From Sulfotelmatobacter sp963788225 (GTDB taxonomy: Bacteria; Acidobacteriota; Terriglobia; Terriglobales; Acidobacteriaceae): 64,000 nucleotides of DNA. The stretch spans positions 1,005,536 to 1,069,535 of the forward strand of contig CAWBGI010000003.1 of NCBI GenBank assembly GCA_963788225.1, written 5' to 3'. Positions 7,402 to 15,946 of this stretch are shown here, piece by piece. The notes below the pieces were generated by a model that saw nothing but the letters and a program-made list of their open reading frames with translations, ran no database searches and had not been told where the DNA came from. The position numbers and the translations under genes were made by a program. The stretch's first letter is position 1; the number at the start of each line of letters is the position of its first letter.

Positions 7402-10365
7402 ATGGCACTGACCCCCGGCACGAAACTCGGTCCCTACGAGATTGCTGGTCTCCTCGGCGTGGGAGGCATGGGAGAGGTGTACCGGGCTAAAGACACAAGG
7501 CTACAGCGTATGGTAGCCATCAAGATTTTGCCCGCTCGTTCGTCTTCCGACCCAGAGGCGCATGCGCGCTTCCAGCAAGAAGCGGAGTCTATATCGAGGC
7601 TGCAACATCCCAACATCTGTGTGGTTCACGACATCGGTTCTCAGGACGGCGTTGACTTCATGGTCATGGAGTTCATAGCCGGGCAGACCCTGGATAAACT
7701 GATTCCTCCCGGAGGCATGGCGACCCATTTAGCTTTGAAGTATGCCATCCAGGTTGCCGAGGCCCTCTCTTGCGCGCACGCCGCGGGCATCATTCACCGC
7801 GACCTGAAGCCCTCGAACCTCATGGTAGACGAGAGTGGCGTGGTCAAAGTGCTGGACTTTGGCCTAGCCAAACTTGCCGGCCCAGCGGCGGCAATGGACG
7901 CAACCAAAACCATGGCGACGATTCCGGGAACGGTCGTGGGCACCGTGGCCTACATGTCGCCGGAACAGGCGGAAGGAAAACCGGTCGACGCGCGCAGTGA
8001 CATCTTTTCCTTCGGTTCGGTCCTCTACGAGATGCTGGCGGCCAAAAGAGCTTTTGAAGGCCCATCCGCAGTGGGGTTGCTGGCGGCGGTCGTGCGTGAC
8101 GATCCGATGCCGCTCGCAGAAGTCAGGCGCGATGTTCCGACTGAGGTACGCCGCGCCGTCGTCCGTTGCATGAAGAAGGACCGTGAGGAACGGTATGCCA
8201 CCGGCGCGGAGCTGTGCCGGGAATTGAAAAGCTGCCGCGATATCCTCTTCCCTGAGTCAGGATCGACGCTGACACTGGCGAGGGCGGTCAGGGAAGCAAA
8301 ACGGCCCTTGGTTTTGGTTCCGCTGGTGCTGGTGATTGTTGCCATGGCGACAGGAATTGCCTTGCTGGTCAAGCGTACTCGCGATGTACGCTGGGCGCGA
8401 GACGTAGCTTTGCCCGAGATCTCGCGCCAGGCCGAGCAAGGACCCTTTGGCGAATTTGGCGAAGCCTTCAGGCTGGCGGTCAAGGCTGAGAAGGCCATTT
8501 CCGATAATCCCGCTCTGGCTCAGTTGTGGCCGGTCATTTCGTATCAAACTTCTGTCGAAACCACCCCAGCTGGCGCCGAAGTGTACCGCAGGACGTACGG
8601 CGACGAGAGTGCGCCGTGGGAACTGGTTGGCCACACGCCGTTCAAAAACGTCCGACAGCCGCGCGGCAACTTTGTGTGGAAGTTCGAGAAGCCGGGATTC
8701 GGCACGGTTTTGCGGACCACGGCTGCACTGTTTGGCCGGTATCCACCGCCGACGGGCCAGCCTGTCGCGGCAAAAGTCACTCTCGATGAATCCGGGAAGA
8801 TTCCTTCCGGCATGGTGCGGGTTTCGACGGAAAGATTTTCCAAGACGCTGTTTATCCCGGGTTACGAGGGTCTGCCAGAGTTAGCTCTGAAGGATTATTG
8901 GATCGACCAATATGAGGTCACGAATCGGCAGTTCAAGGCCTTCGTCGATCAAGGAGGATACCAGAAGCGTGAGTACTGGAAAGTCGATTTTCGGCGAGAT
9001 GGAAGACAGCTTTCGTGGGACGAAGCCATGGCAATGTTTCGTGATGCCGCGGGCCGGGCCGGGCCGAAGGACTGGGTCCAGGCCGAGTATCCCAAGGGGC
9101 AGGATGACTTCCCCGTGACGGGCATTAGTTGGTACGAAGCCGCGGCCTACGCCGAGTTCGCGGGCAAGAGCCTGCCTACCATCTACCACTGGAACCGGGC
9201 CGCGGGCCCGTTCTCGGCGGCGGCTATCGTGCCCTTGAGCAATTTCAGCGGTGCCGGGGTCTGGCCAGTCGGGAATAAGCGGGCCATGAGTCCCTGGGGC
9301 AATTACGACATGGCCGGCAATGTCAAAGAATGGGTCTGGAACGAAGCCGATGCCGGTAGACGCTACGTGCTCGGCGGAGGCTGGGACGAGCCCGCTTACA
9401 TGTTCGTCGATCCGGATGCGCAGTCGCCGTTTCTGCGTGCAGCCGACATTGGGTTTCGTTGCGTGAAGTACGTTGAGCCAGATGACTCTTTCCCGATTGC
9501 ATCCGCGCCCATTGCTACGCCCCGACATGACCTGAGCAAGCTAAAACCCATCTCCGATGAATTGTTCCGCGCCCATCGCGGAGCGTACTCCTATGACAAA
9601 GTGCCGCTCGACGCCACCGTTGAGCCTTTTGGCAAGGAGGAGGAGGATTGGAGGACTGAGAGGATCACCTACACGGCTGCCTACGGGCACGAGCAGGCCA
9701 TTGCTTACCTGTTTCTTCCCAAGAAGGGTAAGCCACCCTTCCAGACGGTTGTCTTCTTTCCTGGATCGAACGCGCTTCTGTTGCGAACCTTCTCGGTTTA
9801 CCCGACGGCGGCATTGGATGGCATTCTCCGGAGTGGACGCGCGGTGCTCTATCCCGTGTACAAGGGAACGTACGAACGCGGAGACGGCATGGAGTCTGAT
9901 GTAGCCAATACCACGAGCACCTGGCGAGACCACGTCGTCATGTGGGTAAAAGACGCTTCGCGGGCGATCGACTATGCCGAAACACGTCCCGACCTTGACC
10001 ACGAGAAGCTGGCCTACTATGGGTACAGTTGGGGCGCTGCCATGGGTGCGATTGTGCCCGCCGTCGAGCCAAGGCTCAAGGTTTGCGTGCTTGCTCTGGG
10101 CGGGTTCGAGTTCGAGCACTCGCTTCCCGAAGTCGATACCTTTAACTTTGTCTCCCGGGTCAAGCAGCCAGTCTTGATGCTGAATGGACGCTACGACTTT
10201 TTCTTTCCTGTGGAATCGACCCAGGAACCGTTCTTCCGGATGCTGGGTACTAAGAAGGACCAAAAGAAACATTTGCTCTATGACACCGGTCACAATATCC
10301 CGCGTAACGAACTTATTAAGGAAACGTTGAACTGGCTCGACCGGTATCTGGGGCCAGTGAACTAG
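7402..10365 (+). CDS. Ser/Thr protein kinase - PEGA - FGE-like - alpha/beta hydrolase fusion
   Basis: This 987-residue protein joins four modules. Residues 10-275 are a Hanks-type kinase: glycine loop GVGGMGEVY, Lys41, HRDLKPSN at 132-139, DFG at 152-154, MSPEQ in place of APE. Residues 302-323 form one membrane segment. Residues 385-445 resemble a PEGA domain (TTPAGAEVYRRTYG, GHTPFKNVRQPRG). Residues 470-690 are an FGE/SUMF1-like (C-type-lectin-like) domain: WIDQYEVTNRQFKAFV, GISWYEAAAYAEF, GNVKEWVWN, LGGGWDE. Residues 745-985 form an alpha/beta hydrolase with G-Y-S-W-G (Ser876), Asp932 and His964 as the likely triad. The kinase would be cytoplasmic and the rest outside the membrane. Substrates are unknown. 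Confidence 0.9.
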   Translation: MALTPGTKLGPYEIAGLLGVGGMGEVYRAKDTRLQRMVAIKILPARSSSDPEAHARFQQEAESISRLQHPNICVVHDIGSQDGVDFMVMEFIAGQTLDKLIPPGGMATHLALKYAIQVAEALSCAHAAGIIHRDLKPSNLMVDESGVVKVLDFGLAKLAGPAAAMDATKTMATIPGTVVGTVAYMSPEQAEGKPVDARSDIFSFGSVLYEMLAAKRAFEGPSAVGLLAAVVRDDPMPLAEVRRDVPTEVRRAVVRCMKKDREERYATGAELCRELKSCRDILFPESGSTLTLARAVREAKRPLVLVPLVLVIVAMATGIALLVKRTRDVRWARDVALPEISRQAEQGPFGEFGEAFRLAVKAEKAISDNPALAQLWPVISYQTSVETTPAGAEVYRRTYGDESAPWELVGHTPFKNVRQPRGNFVWKFEKPGFGTVLRTTAALFGRYPPPTGQPVAAKVTLDESGKIPSGMVRVSTERFSKTLFIPGYEGLPELALKDYWIDQYEVTNRQFKAFVDQGGYQKREYWKVDFRRDGRQLSWDEAMAMFRDAAGRAGPKDWVQAEYPKGQDDFPVTGISWYEAAAYAEFAGKSLPTIYHWNRAAGPFSAAAIVPLSNFSGAGVWPVGNKRAMSPWGNYDMAGNVKEWVWNEADAGRRYVLGGGWDEPAYMFVDPDAQSPFLRAADIGFRCVKYVEPDDSFPIASAPIATPRHDLSKLKPISDELFRAHRGAYSYDKVPLDATVEPFGKEEEDWRTERITYTAAYGHEQAIAYLFLPKKGKPPFQTVVFFPGSNALLLRTFSVYPTAALDGILRSGRAVLYPVYKGTYERGDGMESDVANTTSTWRDHVVMWVKDASRAIDYAETRPDLDHEKLAYYGYSWGAAMGAIVPAVEPRLKVCVLALGGFEFEHSLPEVDTFNFVSRVKQPVLMLNGRYDFFFPVESTQEPFFRMLGTKKDQKKHLLYDTGHNIPRNELIKETLNWLDRYLGPVN

Positions 10366-10385
10366 AGTTAGCTCGGGATTCCCCA

Positions 10386-10394
10386 TGTTATAAT
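10386..10394 (+). promoter_or_regulatory. extended -10 promoter of infC-rpmI-rplT
   Basis: TGTTATAAT is a perfect extended -10 (TGn plus TATAAT). It starts 21 bases after the kinase stop and gives infC a leader of about 30 bases that includes GGAGGA. No strong -35 is seen. Confidence 0.6.
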
Positions 10395-10430
10395 CTTTTA
10401 TTCCCAGTCGCTTAGCGCGCGGAGGACCGT

Positions 10431-11132
10431 ATCGACAAACGTTTTATCCGAACCAATGACCGCATTCGAGCCCGCGAAATTCGCGTGATTGACGATGAGG
10501 GTGGGCAGATTGGCATCATGCCTCCCTACGAAGCGCTCAAGTTGGCCCGCAGCAAGAACCTGGATCTGGTCGAGATTTCGCCCACCGCGCAACCTCCCGT
10601 GTGCCGCATCATGGACTACGGGAAATATCTCTACCAGCAGGAAAAGAAAGAGCGCGAGGCCAAGAGGCATCAGAAGACGATTACCGTAAAAGAGGTCAAG
10701 TTCCGCATTAATGTGGACGACCACGATTACGAGACGAAGAAGAATCACGTGCTCCGCTTCCTCGATGGAGGCGACAAAGTAAAGGCCACGATTTTTTTCC
10801 GCGGCCGTGAAATGACCCGTACGGGTTTGGGCCGGCAGATACTGGAACGGCTGATCAAGGACGTGGAAACACAGAGCATTGTGGAGTTCCGGCCGCGGCA
10901 GGAAGGCAACACTCTGCACGCGATTCTGGCGCCAAAGAAGACGGCGGCTGAGCGCGAGAAGGAAAGAGAACGGGAAGCCAAGCAGAAAGCGAAGGCGGAG
11001 AGAAAGCTGGCGCAGGAAAAAGAAAAGCCGGCGCCTGAGAAAGCGATGCCGGAGAAGCTGGCACCGGAGAGCGAGAAGCAGCCGGCGTCGGCCTCAGCCG
11101 CGGCGGCGACGAATCCAGCTTCGCAGGCTTAG
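10431..11132 (+). CDS. infC: translation initiation factor IF-3 (AUC start)
   Basis: IF-3 binds the 30S subunit and rejects wrong start codons. The core has family motifs (TVKEVKFRINVDDHDYETK, FFRGREMTRTGLGRQ). No ATG, GTG or TTG precedes the conserved N-terminus RTNDRIRAREIRVIDDEGG. Instead GGAGGA at 10421-10426 lies 4 bases before an in-frame ATC at 10431, giving IDKRFIRTND. A rare start codon is well known for infC (AUU in E. coli), where it lets IF-3 repress itself. The GTG at 10485 would delete the conserved N-terminus. The last 60 residues are a Lys/Glu then Ala/Pro-rich tail not found in the short E. coli protein. The 233-residue product heads the infC-rpmI-rplT group. Confidence 0.93.
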   Translation: MDKRFIRTNDRIRAREIRVIDDEGGQIGIMPPYEALKLARSKNLDLVEISPTAQPPVCRIMDYGKYLYQQEKKEREAKRHQKTITVKEVKFRINVDDHDYETKKNHVLRFLDGGDKVKATIFFRGREMTRTGLGRQILERLIKDVETQSIVEFRPRQEGNTLHAILAPKKTAAEREKEREREAKQKAKAERKLAQEKEKPAPEKAMPEKLAPESEKQPASASAAAATNPASQA

Positions 11133-11293
11133 CGGTTCGCCTGCTCATCTGTCATGAAGACGATCCGCAGTGCGGCGGTCTGCACTGAGATGGCGCAAGT
11201 CACGCTCACGATTCCAGAGCAATCGAAAGTAGCAGTTGAATACGCACAACTGACGGCTGGCAACTGGCGGCTGGCAGCTGATACCGAGGAAAT

Positions 11294-11491
11294 ATGCCGA
11301 AACTAAAAACGCACAAGGGCGCGGCCAAGCGCTTCAAGAAAACCGCCACCGGCAAGGTGAAACGGGGACATTCGCACTTGCGCCACATTCTGACGTCGAA
11401 GGACAAGAAACGCAAACGCAAGCTGGGCAAAGGTACGCTGGTCAGCGACGGCGATCTCCGCAAAGTGTTGCGGATGATTCCGTATCAATAG
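11294..11491 (+). CDS. rpmI: 50S ribosomal protein bL35
   Basis: The 65-residue basic protein MPKLKTHKGAAKRFKK... is a clear L35, with the conserved HLRHILTSKDKKRKRKLG stretch and normal length. It sits between infC and rplT in the standard order. A GAGG lies 6 bases before the ATG. The 160 bases upstream hold a short tandem CTGGCAACTGGCGGCTGG stretch (about 11252-11281), and a reverse-complement piece of it recurs at 11646-11663 before rplT, so rpmI is bracketed by a small inverted pair. Confidence 0.97.
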   Translation: MPKLKTHKGAAKRFKKTATGKVKRGHSHLRHILTSKDKKRKRKLGKGTLVSDGDLRKVLRMIPYQ

Positions 11492-11495
11492 AAGA

Positions 11496-11594
11496 ATTGT
11501 CGATCGCGTGATCGGGCGATTTCGCGATTGAAAATCGCGAGAAATACTTTTGAGGTTTTCAATCGCCCAATGGCTCAATCGCCCAATCGACAAT
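11496..11594. repeat. large imperfect palindrome between rpmI and rplT
   Basis: Two arms of about 40 bases (starting ATTGTCGATCGCG and ending CGCCCAATCGACAAT) are near reverse complements around a short centre. Each arm is made of repeated GCGATTG/CAATCGC units. It could fold as a long RNA hairpin inside the ribosomal-protein operon. Similar designs recur at 17616-17693 and 59361-59454. Confidence 0.75.
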
Positions 11595-11688
11595 GATGTC
11601 GGGCGCGTGAAGAGGTCAGAGACCGCCGCAACGGCGGATCATCCTTACCTCCAGCCGCCAGTACAGAGAAAGCAAAAAGGAGAAAACC

Positions 11689-12045
11689 ATGCCACGTGTA
11701 AAACGCGGAACCAAACGCCGCGCCAAACGCAAGAAGATATTAGACCGCGCCAGCGGATACTTCCTCACTAAATCAAAGCTCTACCGCTCCGCCAAAGAGG
11801 CGGTGGAGCGCGGCCTCAAGTTCAGCTTTTCTGGACGCAAGCAGCGGAAGCGCCAGTACCGGTCATTGTGGATCGTGCGGATCGGTGCGGCTTCCAAGCT
11901 GAACGGGTTGAGCTATAACCAGTTCATCCATGGATTGAAGAAGGCTGGCGTGGAATTGGACCGCAAGATTCTGGCGGATCTGGCGGTGAAGGACGCGGCG
12001 GCGTTTGCCAGTCTGGCGCAGCAGGCGAAAGCGGCGCTGGCGTAG
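11689..12045 (+). CDS. rplT: 50S ribosomal protein bL20
   Basis: The 118-residue protein has the full L20 signature (MPRVKRGTKRRAKRKKIL, GRKQRKRQYRSLWIVRI, LNGLSYNQFIHGLKKAG). It assembles early on 23S rRNA and in many bacteria also represses its own operon. AAAAAGGAG at 11674-11682 is a good ribosome site for ATG 11689. It follows rpmI after 197 bases, most of which is a palindromic repeat. Confidence 0.97.
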   Translation: MPRVKRGTKRRAKRKKILDRASGYFLTKSKLYRSAKEAVERGLKFSFSGRKQRKRQYRSLWIVRIGAASKLNGLSYNQFIHGLKKAGVELDRKILADLAVKDAAAFASLAQQAKAALA

Positions 12046-12051
12046 GAGCGC

Positions 12052-12110
12052 ACTCAGATTCAGTACTCAGCATTCAGCACCCAGCATTTAGCACTCAGCA
12101 TTCAGTCTCA
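12052..12110. repeat. tandem CAGCATT/CAGCACT heptamers
   Basis: The stretch reads as degenerate copies of a 7-base unit (CAGCATT, CAGCACC, CAGCATT, then TAGCACT, CAGCATT). It begins 7 bases after the rplT stop and has no coding potential. Its design matches the CAGTTCT heptamers at 13891-13923 and 34576-34607. Confidence 0.7.
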
Positions 12111-12114
12111 TCAG

Positions 12115-12234
12115 TTGTCATTTCGAGCCGCTCGCAGCCGCGCAACGCGCGGAGAGAGCGAGCGAGGAATCTGCTTTTCTGCTCGTGGCAAGGAACAGCA
12201 GATTCCTCGCCGCTGGCGCGGTTCGGAATGACAA
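12115..12234. repeat. 120-base palindromic repeat before pheS
   Basis: The outer ends TTGTCATTTCGAGC and GGTTCGGAATGACAA pair, as do the inner arms GAGGAATCTGC and GCAGATTCCTC. The inter-arm loop is about 20 bases. GGAATGACA ends recur as direct repeats at 48775-48840, so this is a dispersed family. Confidence 0.7.
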
Positions 12235-12259
12235 ATCCGTTTCGCGTGCCAAGTAGGCG

Positions 12260-13487
12260 ATGACCTATACCGTTCCCAAACTGACGGACTATTCGGCGGA
12301 GGAGGTGGGGCGCGCTACGCTAGAGCTTTTCTCCGCCTTGAGCTACGAAGCCTCGTCCGTAAAGAACGTTGCCGAGCTCAAAACGTTCCGCGACAGATGG
12401 ATGGGGCGGAAGAACGGAATTCTGGCCCAGATCAATGAGACTTGGCTGAAGCGCGCTCCGAAAGAGGCAAAGCGTGAGGCTGGTCAGCAGCTGAACGCGA
12501 TTAGGGAGCGGATCGAGCAGCTCGTAAAGGCCATTAAGGCCCGAGGGTTCGCCCCCGCGGTTGGCTTTCAGCCGAGTGAGGACTACTGGTTCAATCCTAG
12601 AGTTCCGGACCCGGTTCAGTTCGGACGCATCTACCTACCTGATGCGGGAGTTGTTCCAGAAGCGGACGAACGGGTCCGAAGGGAGCGCGTCGAACATTTC
12701 TCTTCCGGGTGTGCGGCGACCCATTGGCGCGGAACATCCCGTTATCAAGACGACGAACGAGATAGTTCGCGTCTTTCAAAAGCTTGGCTACTCCGTGGCT
12801 GACGGGCCTGTCGTCGAGACTGACTATTACAACTTCGAATCTCTGAATTTTCCGTTGAATCATCCGGCGCGCGATACGCAGGATACTTTGTTCATTGCCG
12901 GGCAGCAGGGCAAGCCGCAGCGCGAACGGCTGCTGCTGCGGACGCATACGTCCCCGGTGCAGATTCGCACGATGGAGAAGATGCGGCCGCCCATTCGCAT
13001 CGTGATTCCGGGGGTCGTGCATCGCAACGATCCGCCGGATGCCAGTCATTCGCCGATGTTTCATCAGATCGAAGGGCTGGCGGTCGATACGAACATCACG
13101 TTCGGCGATTTGAAGGGGACACTCGATCATGCCATGAAGGAATTCTTCGGATCGGGCGTGAAGACCAGCTTTCGTCCGTCGTTTTTTCCTTTCACCGAAC
13201 CCAGCGCGGAGATGTTTGTTTCTTGCTTCATTTGCGGCGGAAGCGGGAAGCGCGGAGCTGATCCGTGCCGTCCGTGCAAGCAGACCGGGTGGATTGAGAT
13301 TCTCGGGTGCGGCATGGTTGATCCCAATGTGTTTGAGTTCGTGAAGGACAATGGGTATGACCCGAAGAAAGTTTCGGGATTTGCCTTTGGAATGGGATCC
13401 GACCGGATCGCTTTGTTGAAGTATGGAGTGGATGATTTGCAGTTGTTCTTTCAAGGGGATGTTCGGTTCTTGCAGCAGTTTGCGTAG
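12260..13487 (+). CDS. pheS: phenylalanine-tRNA ligase alpha subunit (frameshifted, with extra segment)
   Basis: PheS forms the catalytic part of the (alpha-beta)2 enzyme that charges tRNA-Phe. The N-terminal coiled coil reads in one frame from ATG 12260 (FRDRWMGRKNGILAQ). The catalytic domain reads in the +1 frame (NISLPGVRRPIGAEHPV, VETDYYNFESLNFP, HTHTSPVQIRT-like, FGMGSDRIALLKYG). The frames can switch only between 12528 and 12802, most simply near 12680-12692. That zone holds about 160 bases where the family needs 75-90, and the extra part (GFQPSEDYWFNPRVPD) is unlike PheS. Domain III has an added CXXC pair (CFICGGSGKRG...CRPC). An intact gene in life with a sequencing indel is as likely as true recoding or loss. 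Confidence 0.85.
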
Positions 13488-13488
13488 C

Positions 13489-13527
13489 CGTCGTCGGTCG
13501 TTCGTCGTTGGTCGTTGGTCGTTGGCC
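13489..13527. repeat. tandem GTCGTTG units after pheS
   Basis: About five copies of a 7-base unit (GTCGTTG and variants such as GTCGGTC) follow the pheS stop. The same unit recurs at 50515-50540 after the mutase gene. Confidence 0.65.
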
Positions 13528-13645
13528 AAGAGCTGCGAGATCGTCGTGAGAATTCCTCGATGGGCCGGTTTTGGCAGTGAGTTGCAAGGGGTCCTTCGGC
13601 GCAAAGAACGCGCCTCAGGATGACAGAGCTTTTTTGCTGCATAGA

Positions 13646-13667
13646 GCCGGCGGGACGCCGGCGCTAC
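13646..13667. repeat. REP-like hairpin with GTAG foot before pheT
   Basis: GCCGGCG-GGA-CGCCGGC is a perfect 7-base-pair stem with a 3-base loop. It is followed by CTAC, which is GTAG on the other strand, the foot tetranucleotide typical of REP elements recognised by RAYT proteins. It ends 1 base before the pheT ATG, so it may also hide the ribosome site. Confidence 0.65.
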
Positions 13668-13668
13668 C

Positions 13669-15750
13669 ATGAAAATTTCTCCACAATGGATTCGTGACTT
13701 TGTTGATCTCACCGTCGATGACCGGCGGCTGGCTGAGGACTTGACCGCCGTCGGAATTGCCGTGGAGGGGATCAGCGGGTCGGGCGTCGATGCCATCTTC
13801 GAGATGGAGATTGGGACGAACCGTCCGGACGCGATGAATCATTACGGAGTCGCGCGCGAAGCGGCGGCGATTTATGACGTACCTCTGAAGCAGTTCTCAG
13901 TTCCCAGTTCTCAGTTCTCAGTTAAACCCTCGAACAGCGTGCCCTTCCCGATTACCGTCGAAGAGCCGCAGCTTTGTCCTCGATTCTCTGCGCGCGTTAT
14001 ACGCGGAACTACGGTCAAGGCCTCGCCCAAGAAAATCGCGCATCGTTTGCAACTGCTTGACCAACGTCCTATCAGCAACGCCGTCGATGCCACCAACTAT
14101 GTTTTGTGGGAGATGGGCAAGCCGACGCATGTTTTTGACATGGACCTGCTAGAAGGCGGCAATCTCATTATTCGCAAGGCTAAGAAAGGCGAGAAGCTGA
14201 AGACGCTTGATGGCGTGGAGCGCACGCTTACCTCCGACGATTTGGTGGTGGCTGATGCCAAGCGCCCCGTGGGTCTTGCCGGGGTGATGGGTGGCTACGA
14301 CACAATGATCACCGACAAGACTCGGAACATTTTGATCGAGTCGGCCTGGTGGGATCCGGTGACCGTGCGCAAAAGTTCGCGACGGCACGGGTTGCACACA
14401 GACGCTTCGCACCGGTTCGAGCGCGGAGCGGATTTTGAATCGACCGTTTTGTCTTGCGATCTGGTGGCGGCGCTGATACTGGAGTCGGGCGGCGGAGAAA
14501 TGGTCGGCGATGTGGTCGATGTGGTGTCGCGGCAGATCGATCTGGCGCCGGTAGTGCTGCGGGCTTCCGAGGTGCGGCGCATTCTGGGCGGGAAGCTGGA
14601 GGCGGGCGAGATTTTCCGCATCCTGAAGAGGCTTGGGTTCACACTGATTCCTGAAGGACAGGGGGACGCGCAGTTTCGCGTACAGATTCCCAGCTGGCGA
14701 CTCGACGTGGAGCGCGAGATTGATTTGATCGAAGAGATCGCGCGGCTGCATGGTTACGACAAGTTCGAGAATACTCTGCCTGCTTTCAGCGGCGCGGTGG
14801 TGGACCTGCCGCATGCGGCGGTGGACGCCACTTTGCGGACGCGGGCTTTGGCGCTGGGATACAACGAGGCGGTGTCACTGACCTTCATTTCGCATGCGGA
14901 CGCGGAGAAGTTTTCTTCCGCATCCGTGCTGGAGCTGGAAAATCCGCTGAGCGAGGAAGCGAGCGTGATGCGGACTTCGATGGCTCCGGGCATGCTGGAT
15001 ATGCTGGCCTGGAATCTTAATCGTGATTCGGAAAACGTACGGCTGTTTGAGATGGGGCGTGTTTATGAAATGCAAGGCGGCGAGCGGGTTGAGCCGGCGC
15101 GCGCCTGCCTGGGCGCGACACTGGCTGCGGTGAAGAGTTCGCTGCCGCTGGGCGGAGTGCTGGACGTCAGCAAGGGCGAACATGCTGCAGCGGCGGAGGC
15201 GTTTCGTTCGTTTAAGGGAGATGTCGAGAACCTGCTGGCGGCGATTGCGTGTCGTGATTTGAGTTTTGATCGGGAGACGGCGGAGTATTTTCATCAGGGA
15301 CGATCGGCGCGGGCTTTGATGGATGGGGCAGTCGTGGCGCAGTTCGGGCAGATCGCCGAGAACGTGAAGGTGGAGCGGAAGTTGCGGCAGGATGTTTTTC
15401 TGGCAGAGATCGATCTGGAGCGGCTGCGTGCGATTGGATTGCGGACGGTTCGCTTTGCTCCGTTAGGAAAATATCCTGCGGTGGAGCGGGATTTCTCGTT
15501 TGTGTTTGGCGACGACGTTGAGTTCGAGGCGATGCGGCGTGCGGTGATGGGGCTGGACATTGCCGAGCTTCGTGAATTCAAGCCCGCCGAGATTTTTCGC
15601 GGCGGATCGATCGGTGCGGGGAAGTATTCGATTTTGCTGCGGGTGAAGTTGCAGTCGGACGACGCAACTTTGCGCGATGAGCAGATTGCGGCATGGTCTG
15701 CTCAGATCGTTGCGGCGTTGCAGGGTTTGGGAGGAGTGCAGCGGGCTTAG
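13669..15750 (+). CDS. pheT: phenylalanine-tRNA ligase beta subunit, short form
   Basis: PheT partners PheS and carries the editing site and the RNA-binding C-terminus. The order of B3/B4, B5 and the C-terminal ferredoxin-like anticodon-binding domain is seen (NRPDAMNHYGVAREAAAI, DTMITDKTRNILIES, VERDFSFVFGDDVEFE). At 693 residues it is about 100 shorter than the E. coli protein, because the N-terminal EMAP-like tRNA-binding domain is absent: FDV-type start runs straight into the B1-B5 core. Residues 75-85 (QFSVPSSQFSV) are encoded by a CAGTTCT heptamer repeat at 13891-13923, an in-frame insertion. No clear Shine-Dalgarno is present because a REP hairpin sits there. Confidence 0.93.
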   Translation: MKISPQWIRDFVDLTVDDRRLAEDLTAVGIAVEGISGSGVDAIFEMEIGTNRPDAMNHYGVAREAAAIYDVPLKQFSVPSSQFSVKPSNSVPFPITVEEPQLCPRFSARVIRGTTVKASPKKIAHRLQLLDQRPISNAVDATNYVLWEMGKPTHVFDMDLLEGGNLIIRKAKKGEKLKTLDGVERTLTSDDLVVADAKRPVGLAGVMGGYDTMITDKTRNILIESAWWDPVTVRKSSRRHGLHTDASHRFERGADFESTVLSCDLVAALILESGGGEMVGDVVDVVSRQIDLAPVVLRASEVRRILGGKLEAGEIFRILKRLGFTLIPEGQGDAQFRVQIPSWRLDVEREIDLIEEIARLHGYDKFENTLPAFSGAVVDLPHAAVDATLRTRALALGYNEAVSLTFISHADAEKFSSASVLELENPLSEEASVMRTSMAPGMLDMLAWNLNRDSENVRLFEMGRVYEMQGGERVEPARACLGATLAAVKSSLPLGGVLDVSKGEHAAAAEAFRSFKGDVENLLAAIACRDLSFDRETAEYFHQGRSARALMDGAVVAQFGQIAENVKVERKLRQDVFLAEIDLERLRAIGLRTVRFAPLGKYPAVERDFSFVFGDDVEFEAMRRAVMGLDIAELREFKPAEIFRGGSIGAGKYSILLRVKLQSDDATLRDEQIAAWSAQIVAALQGLGGVQRA
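13891..13923 (+). repeat. CAGTTCT heptamer repeat inside pheT
   Basis: The 33 bases are 4.7 copies of CAGTTCT/CAGTTCC and encode exactly 11 residues. The same heptamer array occurs between genes at 34576-34607. The flanking PheT sequence (AAAIYDVPLK and PSNSVPFPITVEEP) continues normally on both sides. Confidence 0.8.
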
Positions 15751-15752
15751 GG

Positions 15753-15922
15753 CAATTGCTGATTTATGATTGCTGATTGTTGATCTTTGATTGAACGACC
15801 TTCGTTGGAAAGGAAAGACCTTTAACACAGAGGACACAGGGGAAGACAGGGTAGAGCGCGGTGCGGCGCGAGCTTCCATGATTCCCCATCAATCATCGAT
15901 CAACAATCATCAATCAACAATT
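15753..15922. repeat. TGATTG-unit palindrome between pheT and the aminotransferase gene
   Basis: The left arm at 15753-15795 (CAATTGCTGATTTATG...) and the right arm at 15886-15922 (ATCATCAATCAACAATT) are reverse complements made from TGATTG/ATGATTG units. The centre of about 90 bases includes ACACAGAGGACACAGG, a piece of the CACGGAG family. The same arms recur at 32390, 50771 and 55109. Confidence 0.8.
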
Positions 15923-15946
15923 TCTTTCCTGTGCTAATCTGCCGCT

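Noticed and set aside
12575..12605. tRNA T-arm-like sequence CTGGTTCAATCCTAG in pheS
   Set aside because: Only four pairs form, and no anticodon or D-arm is found upstream.
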